Shown one piece after another: positions 17,353-27,129 of a stretch of 64,000 nt of DNA (the first letter of the stretch is position 1; each line of letters begins with the position of its first letter). The notes below the pieces were generated by a model. That model was given only the letters and a program-made list of their open reading frames with translations. It had not been told where the DNA came from and ran no database searches. The position numbers and the translations under genes were made by a program. The stretch is from contig NZ_FNOT01000005.1 of the NCBI RefSeq assembly GCF_900107105.1, positions 228,320 to 292,319 on the forward strand, given 5' to 3'. This DNA comes from Geodermatophilus africanus (GTDB taxonomy: Bacteria; Actinomycetota; Actinomycetes; Mycobacteriales; Geodermatophilaceae).

Positions 17353-17553
17353 GAGCCGTCCCGGCCCGCCGAGACACGTCCTGTCAGACCCTCGGCGTAG
17401 ACAGTTTCCAGTGCGAGGATCGGGGGCACCGGCCCGGGCCCGCGTCCGACGTCCTCCGCGACTCGCACCGCACCACCCGGTCTTCCCCGCCGGTCGCCCG
17501 CCGGAGCACCCGACGGCTGGGCCAGCACGACCCGTGAGGAGCGCCGCAGCACC

Positions 17554-20500
17554 GTGAGCAACGACTCGTTCGTGCACCTGCACGTACACACCGAGTACTC
17601 GATGCTCGACGGGGCGGCGAAGCTGCCCGAGGTCACCAGGGCCGCCGCCGAGCAGGGGATGCCGGCGCTGGCGATGACCGACCACGGCAACGTCTTCGGC
17701 GCCTACGACTTCTACAAGCAGGCCAAGGCCGCCGGCGTGAAGCCGATCATCGGCATGGAGGGCTACTACACGCCCGGCTCGCGCTTCGACCGCGCGCCGT
17801 TCGACTTCGGCGACAACCTCATCGACGAGGACGGCGAGGGCGGCTCCTCGCGCGGCAAGGCCGCCTACACGCACATGACGTTGCTGGCGCGCACCACCGA
17901 GGGGATGCACAACCTCTTCCGCATCTCCTCGATGGCCAGCCTGGAGGGCCAGTACCGCAAGCCGCGCTTCGACCGCGACCTGCTCGAGCGGTACGGCACG
18001 GGGCTCATCGCCACCACCGGCTGCCCGTCGGGCGAGGTGAACATGTGGCTGCGGGCCGGCAAGCACGACAAGGCCCGGCAGGCCGCCGCCGACTTCCAGG
18101 ACATCTTCGGCAAGGAGAACTTCTACGCCGAGGTGATGGACCACGGGCTGGCCATCGAGAAGAAGACCCGCCCGGCGCTGCTGGAGATCGCGAAGGAGCT
18201 CGGCATCCCGCTGCTGGGCACCAACGACCTGCACTACACCCACCGCGAGGACGCCGAGGCGCACGACGCGCTGCTGTGCATCCAGACCGGGTCGCGGCTC
18301 AACGAGACCAACCGCTTCAAGTTCAACGGCGACGGCTACTACCTGAAGAGCGCCGCGGAGATGCGTGCGCTGTTCAGCGAGTTGCCCGAGGCCTGCGACA
18401 ACACGCTGCTGGTGGCCGAGCAGTGCGAGGTGGAGTTCACCGAGGGCGCGGACCTGATGCCCCGGTTCCCGCTGCCGCCGGGGGAGGACGAGACCTCCTG
18501 GTTCGTCAAGGAGGTCGAGCGGGGGCTGCACAAGCGCTGGCCGGGCGGCATCCCCGACCACGTGCGCAAGCAGGCCGACTACGAGGTCGGGATCATCACG
18601 CAGATGGGCTTCCCGGGGTACTTCCTCGTGGTCGCCGACTTCATCAACTGGGCCAAGGACAACGGCATCCGCGTCGGACCGGGCCGTGGCTCGGCCGCGG
18701 GCTCGCTGGCCGCCTACGCCATGGGCATCACCGACCTCGACCCGCTGGCGCACGGGCTGATCTTCGAGCGGTTCCTCAACCCCGAGCGCGTCTCGATGCC
18801 CGACGTCGACATCGACTTCGACGACCGCCGCCGCGGTGAGGTCATCCAGTACGTCTCGCAGAAGTACGGCGAGGAGCGGGTCAGCCAGATCGTCACCTAC
18901 GGCACCATCAAGGCCAAGGCCGCGATCAAGGACGCCGCCCGCGTGCTCGACCGGCCGTTCTCGGTCGGCGACGAGCTGACCAAGCTGATGCCGCCCGCGG
19001 TGATGGGCAAGGACATCCCGCTGTCGGGAATCTTCGACCCGGCCCACCCCCGCTACAAGGAGGCCGCGGAGTTCCGCGCCCGCTACGAGTCCGACCCCGG
19101 CGCGGCCGAGGTCGTCGACCAGGCCCGCAAGCTCGAGGGGCTGAAGCGCCAGTGGGGCGTGCACGCCGCCGGCGTCATCATCGGCCGCTACCCGTTGATC
19201 GACAGCATCCCGATCATGCGGCGCGAGGCCGACGGCGCCGTCATCACGCAGTTCGACTACCCGACCTGCGAGACGCTCGGCCTGCTGAAGATGGACTTCC
19301 TGGGCCTGCGCAACCTCACCGTCATCGACGACACGCTGCGCAACATCGTCGCGAACGGCAAGGAGCCGATCGACCTCGACGAGATCAGCAAGGACCTCAC
19401 CGACCCGGCCACCTACGCGCTGCTCTCCCGCGGCGACACCCTCGGCGTCTTCCAGTTCGACGGCGGCCCGATGCGCTCGCTGCTGCGGCTCATGCGGCCG
19501 GACAACTTCGAGGACATCTCGGCCGTCGGCGCCCTCTACCGGCCTGGTCCGATGGGTGCGAACTCGCACACCAACTACGCGCTGCGCAAGAACGGCCAGC
19601 AGGAGATCACGCCGATCCACCCGGAGCTGGCCGAGCCGCTGGAGGACATCCTCGGCACGACCTACGGCCTGATCGTGTACCAGGAGCAGGTCATGGCGAT
19701 CGCGCAGAAGGTCGCCGGGTACTCGCTCGGCAAGGCCGACCTGCTGCGCCGCGCGATGGGCAAGAAGAAGAAGTCGGTCCTGGACGCCGAGTTCGTCGGC
19801 TTCGAGGCCGGCATGAAGGAGCGCGGCTACTCCGGTGCGGCGGTCAAGACGCTGTGGGACATCCTCGTCCCGTTCGCCGACTACGCGTTCAACAAGGCCC
19901 ACTCGGCCGCCTACGGCCTGGTGTCCTACTGGACGGCGTTCCTCAAGGCCAACTACCCGGCCGAGTACATGGCCGGGCTGCTCACCAGCGTCGGTGACGA
20001 CAAGGACCGCCGGCCGATCTACCTGGCCGAGTGCCGGCGGATGGGCATCAAGGTGCTCCCCCCGGACGTCAACGAGTCGTCCTGGGACTTCACCGCCGTC
20101 GGCACCGACATCCGCTTCGGTCTCGCGTCGGTGCGCAACGTCGGGCACAACGTCGTCGACTCGATCCGTCGGGCCCGCGAGGAGAAGGGCGCCTTCAAGG
20201 ACTTCCCCGACTTCATGCGCAAGATCGACACGGTCGCCTGCAACAAGAAGGTCATCGAGTCCCTGGCCAAGGCCGGGGCGTTCGACTCCCTGGGCCACTC
20301 CCGGCAGGGCGTCGTCGCCGTCCACGCCCAGGCCGTCGACTCCGCCATGGCGCTCAAGCGCAAGGAGGCCGAGGGGCAGTTCGACCTCTTCGGCAGCTTC
20401 GGGGACGAGGACGGCGACGACCCGTTCAGCGGGGCGCTGGACATCGCGATCCCCACGGCGGACTGGTCGAAGTCCGAGCGCCTGGTGTTCGAGCGCGACA

Positions 20501-21102
20501 TGCTCGGCCTCTACGTCTCCGACCACCCCCTGCACGGCGTGGAGCACGTGCTCGCGGCCAACGCGGACACGCCGATCGTCGAGATCAACGCCGGCGGCGT
20601 CGAGGACGGCGCCAACGTCACCATCGCCGGGATCCTCACCTCGGTCGCCCCCCGCACCAACAAGCAGGGCGCCCCGTGGGCGATCGCCACCCTCGAGGAC
20701 CTCGAGTCCGGCATCGAGGTGCTCTTCTTCCCGAAGACCTGGGCGGAGGTGTCCGAGAAGGTCGTCCGCGACCAGATCGTCGTGGTCAAGGGCCGGATCA
20801 GCCGCCGGGACGACCAGCCCTCGCTGTTCGGTTCCGAGGTGACCATCCCCGAGCTGACCGAGGGGGCGCGCGGCCCGGTCCTGGTCTCGATGGCGGCGGC
20901 CCGCTGCACCCCTCCGGTCGTCGAGCGGCTCCGCGAGGTGCTGGGCAGCCACCCGGGCACGACCGAGGTGCAGCTGAAGCTGGTCAACGGCAGCCGGGAG
21001 ACTGTGCTCCGGCTGGACCAGGGCCTGCGGGTACGCCCCAGCACGGCGCTCATGGGCGACATCAAGGCGCTGCTGGGCCCGACCAGCGTCGCGCTGCTGT
21101 GA
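17554..21102 (+). CDS. dnaE1: DNA polymerase III alpha subunit
   Basis: Replicative polymerase, 1182 residues, length and order typical for actinobacterial DnaE1. The N-terminal PHP domain (HLHVHTEYS at 8-16, TDHGN) retains metal-binding residues and probably proofreads, since actinobacterial DnaE1 proofreads through PHP. The palm catalytic aspartates lie in PDVDIDFDDRRR (from residue 416), preceded by GPGRGSAAGSLAAYA. The fingers motif, HhH, an OB-fold near 1000-1090 (VTIAGILTSVAPRTNKQG) and a C-terminal tau-contact region follow. GTG at 17554 has GAGGAG about 14 bp upstream. Single gene; a nested palindromic repeat follows its stop. Confidence 0.98.
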   Translation: MSNDSFVHLHVHTEYSMLDGAAKLPEVTRAAAEQGMPALAMTDHGNVFGAYDFYKQAKAAGVKPIIGMEGYYTPGSRFDRAPFDFGDNLIDEDGEGGSSRGKAAYTHMTLLARTTEGMHNLFRISSMASLEGQYRKPRFDRDLLERYGTGLIATTGCPSGEVNMWLRAGKHDKARQAAADFQDIFGKENFYAEVMDHGLAIEKKTRPALLEIAKELGIPLLGTNDLHYTHREDAEAHDALLCIQTGSRLNETNRFKFNGDGYYLKSAAEMRALFSELPEACDNTLLVAEQCEVEFTEGADLMPRFPLPPGEDETSWFVKEVERGLHKRWPGGIPDHVRKQADYEVGIITQMGFPGYFLVVADFINWAKDNGIRVGPGRGSAAGSLAAYAMGITDLDPLAHGLIFERFLNPERVSMPDVDIDFDDRRRGEVIQYVSQKYGEERVSQIVTYGTIKAKAAIKDAARVLDRPFSVGDELTKLMPPAVMGKDIPLSGIFDPAHPRYKEAAEFRARYESDPGAAEVVDQARKLEGLKRQWGVHAAGVIIGRYPLIDSIPIMRREADGAVITQFDYPTCETLGLLKMDFLGLRNLTVIDDTLRNIVANGKEPIDLDEISKDLTDPATYALLSRGDTLGVFQFDGGPMRSLLRLMRPDNFEDISAVGALYRPGPMGANSHTNYALRKNGQQEITPIHPELAEPLEDILGTTYGLIVYQEQVMAIAQKVAGYSLGKADLLRRAMGKKKKSVLDAEFVGFEAGMKERGYSGAAVKTLWDILVPFADYAFNKAHSAAYGLVSYWTAFLKANYPAEYMAGLLTSVGDDKDRRPIYLAECRRMGIKVLPPDVNESSWDFTAVGTDIRFGLASVRNVGHNVVDSIRRAREEKGAFKDFPDFMRKIDTVACNKKVIESLAKAGAFDSLGHSRQGVVAVHAQAVDSAMALKRKEAEGQFDLFGSFGDEDGDDPFSGALDIAIPTADWSKSERLVFERDMLGLYVSDHPLHGVEHVLAANADTPIVEINAGGVEDGANVTIAGILTSVAPRTNKQGAPWAIATLEDLESGIEVLFFPKTWAEVSEKVVRDQIVVVKGRISRRDDQPSLFGSEVTIPELTEGARGPVLVSMAAARCTPPVVERLREVLGSHPGTTEVQLKLVNGSRETVLRLDQGLRVRPSTALMGDIKALLGPTSVALL

Positions 21103-21260
21103 AGGAGAGGGCCACCCTTCCTCCCACGCCTCGTGGAAGGACCCCGTCCTCATCCCTCGGGGGCTCGGGACGAGCTTCTGGACGGGGCCGGCGGGCCGCC
21201 GGAGGGTGGCCGTTCCAGTACGTCGCGGGCTCGCGGTGAGCCTCTGGACGGGGCCGACGC
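21103..21260 (+). repeat. Palindromic 3'-end repeats, copy 6, nested arrangement
   Basis: An outer element with arms GGCCACCC (21110-21117) and GGGTGGCC (21204-21211) encloses a complete second element with arms GGACCCCGTCC (21139-21149) and GGACGGGGCC (21180-21189) and inner stem GCTCG-GGA-CGAGC. A further half-element (GGCTCGCGGTGAGCC ... GGACGGGGCC) follows to 21260. This looks like insertion of one copy into another. Confidence 0.75.
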
Positions 21261-21340
21261 GGGACGGGCCGGGGCGGCGCGCTGAGCGGCCACCCCGCCG
21301 CCGGGATGAGACGGGCGGGTGGGCGCGGTTGACTGGGGTC

Positions 21341-21997
21341 GTGGACACCAGACCCGCAGCCGCTCCCGCCGGGCCGCCGCCGGTCCGCCCCGCCCGCTGG
21401 GGCGCCGGAGCGCCGTGGTCCGGCCGCGCCGAGCTGCGCGCGGACCTGCGCGCGTCGCTGGTGCTGACCGGCGTGCTCGCTCTGGCCGGGGTCGCGGCCG
21501 GGCTGCTGTGGTGGGTGCTGGCGCCGCGGGCGACCTTCGAGGTCACCGCGGATGGCCCGGTCCCCGTCGGGCGGCCCTCGCCCGAGCTGTCCATCGCCGA
21601 CGACGGCGTGTTCACCCTCCTGCTCGCCGCTCTCGGGCTGGTCGCCGGACTGGTGGCCTGGCGGCTGCGCCGCCGTCGCGGCGTGGCGACCGTGCTCGCG
21701 CTCGCCGTCGGCACGGTGCTGGCCTCGCTGGCCGCCTGGCAGCTCGGCGAGTTGCTGGGTGCCGGGCCCTCGCCGGCCGAGCTGGCCGCTGTCGGCACCC
21801 GGGTGATCACGCCGCTGAGGCTGGGCTCACCGGCGGCGCTGGCGGTGGCGCCCTTCCTCGCCGTCCTGGGCTATGTGGCGGCCACCCTGCTCACCGCCGC
21901 CGAGGACCTCGACCGGCCCGACCCGGCGGGGTACGTCCCGCTCGCCGGCGGCCCGCGGCCCGCCGTCCCGGCCATCGAGGGCGCGCTCCGCTCCTGA
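21341..21997 (+). CDS. Small actinobacterial membrane protein (DUF2567-like)
   Basis: The 218-residue product has a Pro/Ala-rich cytoplasmic N-terminus and four hydrophobic helices (about 45-65, 88-108, 118-140, 163-185). The first loop is extracytoplasmic (ATFEVTADGPVPVGRPSPELSIADD would be shown in part: ATFEVTADGPVPVGRP). The pattern resembles the DUF2567 family of uncharacterised actinobacterial membrane proteins; I place it there with moderate confidence. Start GTG at 21341 chosen because the preceding in-frame sequence is repeat-derived. Convergent with the sigma-factor gene; a hairpin separates them. No function is known. Confidence 0.6.
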   Translation: MDTRPAAAPAGPPPVRPARWGAGAPWSGRAELRADLRASLVLTGVLALAGVAAGLLWWVLAPRATFEVTADGPVPVGRPSPELSIADDGVFTLLLAALGLVAGLVAWRLRRRRGVATVLALAVGTVLASLAAWQLGELLGAGPSPAELAAVGTRVITPLRLGSPAALAVAPFLAVLGYVAATLLTAAEDLDRPDPAGYVPLAGGPRPAVPAIEGALRS

Positions 21998-22011
21998 CGC
22001 GGGGAGCTCTG

Positions 22012-22034
22012 AGGGCCGTCGCGACGCCGGCCCT
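22012..22034. terminator. Bidirectional hairpin between converging genes
   Basis: AGGGCCG (22012-22018) and CGGCCCT (22028-22034) form a perfect 7-bp stem with a 9-nt loop in the 47-bp gap between the stops at 21997 and 22045. Confidence 0.55.
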
Positions 22035-22044
22035 GCGAGACCCT

Positions 22045-23220
22045 TCAGCCGGACGCGGTCTGCCGGAGCCGTGCGGCCCGGCGGGTGAGGTGGTCGCGCT
22101 CGGCCGTGTTCGACGCGGCCCGGGCCGCCGCGGCGTACAGGTCGGCCGCGTCCGCGAGCCGTCCGGCCTTCTCGTGGAGGTAGGCCGAGGCGGCGGTGTG
22201 GCGGGGGAGACCCGGGTCGACCTCGGCCAGCGCGGCCAGCCCTGCCGGTGCGCCGTCGGCCTCCCCGACCGCCACGGCGCGGTTGAGCCGGGCCACCTCC
22301 GAGCCGGTGAGGGCCACGAGCTCGTCGTACCACTCGACGATCTGCACCCAGTCGGTCTCCTCGAACCGCCGTGCGTCGGCGTGCAGGGCGGCGATCGCCG
22401 CCTGGGCCTGGTACTCGCCGAGCCGGTCCCGGGCGAGGGCGGCCTGCAGGACGGCCACCCCCTCGGCGATCAGCGCGGGATCCCACCGGGACCGGTCCTG
22501 CCCGGCGAGCGGGACCAGCCGGCCGGCGGGGTCGGTGCGCGCGGCCCGGCGTGCGTGGTGCAGCAGCACCAGCGCGAGCAGGCCGGCGACCTCGGGGTCG
22601 TCGACGGCCGCCGCCAGCTGCCGGGTCACCCTGATCGCCTCGGTGGCGAGGTCGACCTCGCCGGAGTGGCCCTCGTTGTAGATCAGGTACAGCACCCGCA
22701 GCACCGTGGCGAGGTCGCCCGGCTGGTCCAGCGGCACGTCCGCGATGCGCCGCTTGGCCCGGCTGATCCGCTGGGCGATCGTGGACTCCGGCACGAGGTA
22801 GGCCTCGGCGATCTGCCGGGTGGTGAGCCCGCCGACGGCGCGCAGCGTGAGCGCCACCGCCGAGCCGGGCGTCAGCGACGGGTGGGCGCACAGGAAGTAC
22901 AGCCGCAGGGTGTCGTCGACCGCGGACACCGGGCCCTGCGGCGGCTCCAGGTCGACGGCGACCTCGCGGGCGGAGCGGGCGCGCTCGGACCGGTACAGGT
23001 CCAGGTACCGGCGCCACGACACCGTGACCAGCCACCCCCTGGGGTCCCGCGGCGGGTCCGCCGGCCACGTCCGGAGCGCCTCGACCAGCGCCTCCTGGAC
23101 GGCGTCCTCGGCCGACGCGAAGTCCGCTCCGCGCCGGACGAGGACGCCGATCACCTCGGGGATCAGCTCCCGCAGCCTCGACTCGTCCACGCCGGTGCCC
23201 GCGTGCCGCCGTCCGGTCAC
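22045..23220 (-). CDS. ECF42-group RNA polymerase sigma factor
   Basis: The 391-residue sigma factor has region 2 (about 10-75, ending in HPRGWLVT-like DPRGWLVTVSWRRYLD), region 4 (about 125-180, LTTRQIAEAYLVPESTIAQ) and a long C-terminal extension of about 200 residues with the family segment LRVLYLIYNEGHSGE and TPR-like helices (DUF6596). That extension and the adjacent DGPF gene define the ECF42 group, which has no classical anti-sigma factor. The GTG start at 23220 overlaps the DGPF stop (GTGA), so translation is coupled. A near-perfect ECF42 promoter lies before the DGPF gene, which suggests autoregulation. The inducing signal is unknown. Confidence 0.92.
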   Translation of the reverse strand: MTGRRHAGTGVDESRLRELIPEVIGVLVRRGADFASAEDAVQEALVEALRTWPADPPRDPRGWLVTVSWRRYLDLYRSERARSAREVAVDLEPPQGPVSAVDDTLRLYFLCAHPSLTPGSAVALTLRAVGGLTTRQIAEAYLVPESTIAQRISRAKRRIADVPLDQPGDLATVLRVLYLIYNEGHSGEVDLATEAIRVTRQLAAAVDDPEVAGLLALVLLHHARRAARTDPAGRLVPLAGQDRSRWDPALIAEGVAVLQAALARDRLGEYQAQAAIAALHADARRFEETDWVQIVEWYDELVALTGSEVARLNRAVAVGEADGAPAGLAALAEVDPGLPRHTAASAYLHEKAGRLADAADLYAAAARAASNTAERDHLTRRAARLRQTASG

Positions 23221-23624
23221 TCGGTGACGGTGGGCGGCACGCCGAGGAAGGGCCGCACCTCCAGCCACTCGTGGATCGGCCGCCCGCCGGCTCCCGGCGC
23301 CGCTGACAGCTCCCCGGCCAGCGCGACGGCGCGGTCCCAGGAGTCGACGTCGACGACCATCCAGCCGGCGATCAGGTCCTTGGTCTCCGGGAACGGGCCG
23401 TCGGTGACCGGCGGCCGCCCCTCGCCGTCGTACCGGACCCACGCACCATCGGGCGCCAGCGCCTGTCCGTCGACGTACTCACCCGACTCCCCGAGCCGCG
23501 TCGCGAAGTCCTCCATGTATGCCACGTGGGCGTCGATCTCCGCGGGCGTCCACCGGTCCATCGGGACGTCGTTCACCGCTGCGGGCGCGCCCCGGTAATG
23601 CTTGAGCAGCAGGTACTTGGCCAT
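23217..23624 (-). CDS. YCII-related / DGPF domain protein
   Basis: This 135-residue ferredoxin-fold YCII-like protein begins [12 protein letters not shown] and contains the DGPF motif itself ([16 protein letters not shown]). DGPF proteins are the usual targets and partners of ECF42 sigma factors; a ligand- or peroxide-related role has been suggested but no activity is established. ATG at 23624 has GAGGGAGA 5-9 bp upstream, which decides against a longer in-frame start at 23666. It is first in a two-gene operon with the sigma factor. Confidence 0.9.
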   Translation of the reverse strand: MAKYLLLKHYRGAPAAVNDVPMDRWTPAEIDAHVAYMEDFATRLGESGEYVDGQALAPDGAWVRYDGEGRPPVTDGPFPETKDLIAGWMVVDVDSWDRAVALAGELSAAPGAGGRPIHEWLEVRPFLGVPPTVTE

Positions 23625-23672
23625 CGGATCTCCCTCGTGCGGTGCGGCCCATCCTGGCCGCCTCACCCCAGG

Positions 23673-23699
23673 GACGGAGCGGCCGTGGCTTTCTCGACA
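23673..23699 (-). promoter_or_regulatory. ECF42-type promoter
   Basis: On the minus strand TGTCGA (23699-23694) is followed after 17 bp by CGTC (23676-23673), matching the published ECF42 consensus (TGTCGA in the -35, CGTC in the -10). It sits about 50 bp before the DGPF start codon. It predicts that the sigma factor transcribes its own operon. Confidence 0.75.
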
Positions 23700-23738
23700 C
23701 CCGCGGGCGCCTCCTGGCCACGCTGGGGGAGCCGGCTC

Positions 23739-24536
23739 CTAGTTGACGCTGCGCGGGCCGACGAAGCGCTGCAGCGGCGCGGGCACCGCGCCGACCGTCT
23801 CCAGCAGGGTCAGCTCGCGGCGCAGCAGCCGCGACTCGGTCCGCAGTCGCCGGCGCGTGGCGGACTCGGCCAGCAGCTCCTGGCGGTCCTCGCTGGTCAG
23901 CAGCGCCGACGAGGCCACCAGGTAGGACAGCGCCCGCGGGTCGCCGGAGACCGACGAGAGCAGGTCGGCGATCTCGGCCTCCTCGCCGTCGACGTCGCCG
24001 GTCAGCGTGGCCACGGCGGTGACGTAGCGGGTGAACAGGTCGGCCACCCCGCGGACGAGCACCCCCATCGAGCCGCGTGCCACCTCCGACACGAGGTCCT
24101 CGTGCTGCGGGTCGGCGGGCCACCCGCCGGGCGCGGTCAGCCCCTCGTGGTCGCCGGCGGCCTCCTCGGCGGCCTCCTCCTCGGCCAGCCACTCGACCTC
24201 GGCCTGCAGGTAGGGCGGGTCCTCGCCGACGATGAGGTCGAGCAGGCGGAACCGGTCCGCGCCGACCGCGACGATGCGGAACCCGCCGTCGGACTGCGGG
24301 CTCACCGTCTGCAGCCGGGCGGTGCAGCCGACGTCGTAGAGGGCCTCGGCCGGGGCGACGTGCTCGACCTCCCAGCCCTGCCGGATGGCGACCACGCCGA
24401 AGGACCGGGCAGCGCCCTCCGGCAGCTCCAGCAGGTCGCGCACCAGCCGCCGGTAGCGCGGCTCGAAGACCTGCAGCGGCAGGACGACCCCGGGGAACAG
24501 CGGCGTCCCCAGCGGGAAGAGCGGGATGACGTCCAC
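23739..24536 (-). CDS. Lon N-terminal (LON substrate-binding) domain protein
   Basis: The 265-residue protein starts [20 protein letters not shown], the PF02190 LON-domain signature, and keeps the [13 protein letters not shown] and [13 protein letters not shown] segments. It lacks the AAA+ and protease parts of Lon. The C-terminal half is helical and acidic. Free-standing LON-domain proteins are common in actinobacteria beside hisD; their role is unknown, perhaps substrate recognition. TAGGCT (24550-24545) ends 8 bp before the GTG, so the mRNA is probably leaderless. Divergent from hisD with 108 bp between starts. Confidence 0.85.
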   Translation of the reverse strand: MDVIPLFPLGTPLFPGVVLPLQVFEPRYRRLVRDLLELPEGAARSFGVVAIRQGWEVEHVAPAEALYDVGCTARLQTVSPQSDGGFRIVAVGADRFRLLDLIVGEDPPYLQAEVEWLAEEEAAEEAAGDHEGLTAPGGWPADPQHEDLVSEVARGSMGVLVRGVADLFTRYVTAVATLTGDVDGEEAEIADLLSSVSGDPRALSYLVASSALLTSEDRQELLAESATRRRLRTESRLLRRELTLLETVGAVPAPLQRFVGPRSVN

Positions 24537-24605
24537 GGCAGGCGAGCCTACGGGTGCGCCGGTCCCTGGCCCGGGCAGGACGCCGGGCCGCCCCGCCCCG
24601 GCGGC

Positions 24606-24611
24606 TACCCT
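24606..24611 (+). promoter_or_regulatory. -10 box of the hisD promoter
   Basis: TACCCT lies 33 bp before the hisD GTG. A short leader with CCGGAGG follows. The opposing TAGGCT (24545-24550, minus) serves the Lon-domain gene, so two divergent promoters share about 60 bp. Confidence 0.45.
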
Positions 24612-24644
24612 GGGGTGTTCCGTCCCCGCCCCGGAGGTCCGCCC

Positions 24645-25949
24645 GTGCTCACCCGCATCGACCTGCGTGGATCCGCCCTGCCGGGGGTGCGCGAGCTCGC
24701 CGGCCTGCTGCCTCGCGCCGCCACCGACATCGACTCGGTGCTCGCCACGGTGCGGCCGCTGTGCGAGGACGTGCGGGTCCGCGGCGCCCAGGCCGTCCGT
24801 GAGATCACCGCCCGCCTCGACGGCGTCGACCTGGCGGACTTCGCCGTCCCGCAGCAGGCGATCGACGCCGCGCTCGCCGGCGTCGACCCCGCCGTCCGCG
24901 CCGCCCTCGAGGAGGCCATCGCCCGCGTCCGGAAGGTGCACGCCGACCAGCGCCGCACCGACGTCACCACCGACGTCGTCCCCGGCGGCACGGTCACCGA
25001 GCGCTGGCTGCCGGTGCGCCGCGTCGGTCTCTACGTGCCCGGCGGGCTGGCGCCGCTGCTGTCCAGCGTCGTGATGAACGTCGTCCCCGCGCAGATCGCG
25101 GGGGTGGCGTCCATCGCGGTCGCCTCGCCGCCGCAGCGCGACCACGGCGGCCTGCCCGACCCCGGCGTGCTCGCCGCGTGCGCGCTGCTCGGCGTCAGCG
25201 AGGTCTACGCCGTCGGCGGGGCGCAGGCCATCGCCGTCTTCGGGTACGGCGCGGGCTCGTGCGAGCCGGTCGACATGGTCACCGGCCCGGGCAACGTCTA
25301 CGTGACGGCGGCCAAGCGGCTGCTGCGCGGCCTGATCGGCATCGACTCCGAGGCGGGCCCCACCGAGGTGGCGATCCTCGCCGACGACACCGCCGACCCG
25401 GTGCACGTCGCCGCCGACCTGATCAGCCAGGCCGAGCACGACCCGCTGGCCGGCGCGGTGCTGGTGACCACCAGCGAGGGGCTGGCCGACGCCGTCCTCG
25501 ACCTGGTGCCGGGCCAGGTCGCCGCCACCAAGCACTCCGACCGGATCACCACCGCCCTGGAGGGCAGCCAGTCGGGCATCGTGCTGGTGGACGACGTCGA
25601 CGCGGGCCTGCGGGTGGTCGACGCCTACGCCGCCGAGCACCTGGAGATCCAGACGCGGGACGCCCGCGAGGTGGCGATGCGGGTGCGCAACGCCGGGGCG
25701 GTGTTCGTCGGCGCCTGGTCGCCGGTCTCCCTCGGCGACTACATCGCCGGCTCCAACCACGTGCTGCCCACCGGCGGGTGCGCGCGGCACTCCAGCGGCC
25801 TGTCGGTGCAGTCGTTCCTGCGCGGCATCCACGTCGTCGAGTACGACGAGCGGGCCCTCGCCGACGTCGCCGGGCACATCGACGCCCTGGCCGGCGCCGA
25901 GGACCTGCCCGCGCACGCCGCCGCCGTCCGGGCCCGGCAGCGCGCATGA
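24645..25949 (+). CDS. hisD: Histidinol dehydrogenase
   Basis: Zinc enzyme for the last two steps of histidine synthesis, histidinol to histidine with two NAD+. The 434 residues show the family order: [50 protein letters not shown], the zinc-ligand segment [10 protein letters not shown], and the C-terminal [18 protein letters not shown] at 24645 follows GGAGG by 6 bp. The stop overlaps the hisC start (ATGA). First gene of the his cluster, as in mycobacteria. Confidence 0.98.
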   Translation: MLTRIDLRGSALPGVRELAGLLPRAATDIDSVLATVRPLCEDVRVRGAQAVREITARLDGVDLADFAVPQQAIDAALAGVDPAVRAALEEAIARVRKVHADQRRTDVTTDVVPGGTVTERWLPVRRVGLYVPGGLAPLLSSVVMNVVPAQIAGVASIAVASPPQRDHGGLPDPGVLAACALLGVSEVYAVGGAQAIAVFGYGAGSCEPVDMVTGPGNVYVTAAKRLLRGLIGIDSEAGPTEVAILADDTADPVHVAADLISQAEHDPLAGAVLVTTSEGLADAVLDLVPGQVAATKHSDRITTALEGSQSGIVLVDDVDAGLRVVDAYAAEHLEIQTRDAREVAMRVRNAGAVFVGAWSPVSLGDYIAGSNHVLPTGGCARHSSGLSVQSFLRGIHVVEYDERALADVAGHIDALAGAEDLPAHAAAVRARQRA

Positions 25950-27049
25950 CCTCGCTCGACGAGCTCCCGCTGCGGCCGGAGCTGCGCGGCCGCATGCCCT
26001 ACGGCGCCCCGCAGCTGCAGGTCAAGCACCGGCTCAACACCAACGAGAACCCGCACCCGTTGCCGCCCGAGCTGCTCGCCGACCTCGGCGAGGCGCTCGG
26101 GCACGCGGCGCTGGAGCTCAACCGCTATCCCGACCGGGACGCGCTCGCGCTGCGCCGTGACCTCGCCGCCTACCTGACGCGCACCAGCGGGGAGCCGGTC
26201 GAGCCGGCGCAGGTGTGGGCGGCCAACGGCTCGAACGAGGTGCTGCAGCAGGTGCTGCAGGCGTTCGGCGGTGCGGGGCGGACGGCTATGGGCTTCACGC
26301 CGTCCTACTCCATGCACCCGATCATCTCGGCGGGCACCGGGACCGCCTGGGTCGACGGGCACCGCCGGGAGGACTTCACCATCGACGCGGCGCAGGCCGC
26401 CGCGGAGGTGCGCGAGGTCCGCCCGGACGTCGTCTTCGTGACCAGCCCGAACAACCCGACCGGCACCGCGGTCGCGCTCGAGACGATCACCACCGTCTAC
26501 GACGCCACCGACGGCGTGGTCGTCGTCGACGAGGCCTACACCGAGTTCGCGCGCACCGGGACCCGCTCGGCGCTCACCCTGCTGCCCGGCCGCCCGCGGC
26601 TGCTGGTGAGCCGCACGATGAGCAAGGCGTTCGGAATGGCCGGTCTGCGGCTGGGTTACCTGGCCGCCGACCCCGCCGTCGTCGACGCGCTGCAGCTGGT
26701 CCGGCTGCCGTACCACCTGTCGTCGCTGACCCAGGCGGCCGCGCGGACGGCGCTGGCGCACACCGACGCGCTGCTGGCGACCGTGGACGCGGTCAAGGCC
26801 GAGCGCGACCGGATCGTCGCCACCCTGCCGGGTCTGGGGCTGACCAGCGTCCCGAGCGACGCCAACTTCGTCCTCTTCGGGCACTTCGCCGACGCCCCTG
26901 CGGTCTGGAAGGCGCTGCTGGCGCACGACGTCCTCGTGCGCGACGTCGGGCTGCCCGGCTGGCTGCGCGTGACGGCCGGCACCACGGAGGAGACCGATGT
27001 CTTCCTCACCGCGCTGGGCGAGGTCGTCCGCGAGCAGGGTGCCGCCTGA
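25946..27049 (+). CDS. hisC: Histidinol-phosphate aminotransferase
   Basis: PLP aminotransferase converting imidazole-acetol phosphate to histidinol phosphate. The 367 residues contain [11 protein letters not shown] at the N-terminus, [29 protein letters not shown] and the PLP lysine Lys227 in [17 protein letters not shown]; the C-terminal Arg of WLRVTAGT binds substrate carboxylate/phosphate. Its ATG overlaps the hisD stop, and its TGA overlaps the ATG of a 26-codon ORF that leads into hisB. Confidence 0.97.
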   Translation: MTSLDELPLRPELRGRMPYGAPQLQVKHRLNTNENPHPLPPELLADLGEALGHAALELNRYPDRDALALRRDLAAYLTRTSGEPVEPAQVWAANGSNEVLQQVLQAFGGAGRTAMGFTPSYSMHPIISAGTGTAWVDGHRREDFTIDAAQAAAEVREVRPDVVFVTSPNNPTGTAVALETITTVYDATDGVVVVDEAYTEFARTGTRSALTLLPGRPRLLVSRTMSKAFGMAGLRLGYLAADPAVVDALQLVRLPYHLSSLTQAAARTALAHTDALLATVDAVKAERDRIVATLPGLGLTSVPSDANFVLFGHFADAPAVWKALLAHDVLVRDVGLPGWLRVTAGTTEETDVFLTALGEVVREQGAA

Positions 27050-27129
27050 TGGGCGCCGGCTGGCAGACGTCTCGCACCACCCTGGGTGAGGTGGTCGCCG
27101 GCCTGCACCTGGGAGACTCGTCCTCATGA
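27049..27129 (+). CDS. 26-aa ORF bridging hisC and hisB
   Basis: The ATG at 27049 overlaps the hisC TGA (TGATG) and its own TGA overlaps the hisB ATG (ATGA), so ribosomes could pass through all three genes. The peptide is 26 residues ([19 protein letters not shown] then HLGDSSS), with no recognisable domain and one Trp. Without it, hisB would be 76 bp from hisC with only a distant GGGAG. It may be a real micro-protein or merely a coupling device; no homologue can be checked here. Confidence 0.45.
   Translation: MGAGWQTSRTTLGEVVAGLHLGDSSS

Noticed and set aside
16699..21810. A 1703-codon minus-strand open frame opposite dnaE
   Set aside because: Antisense shadow caused by high third-position GC; no recognisable motif and it spans several genes and intergenic repeats.
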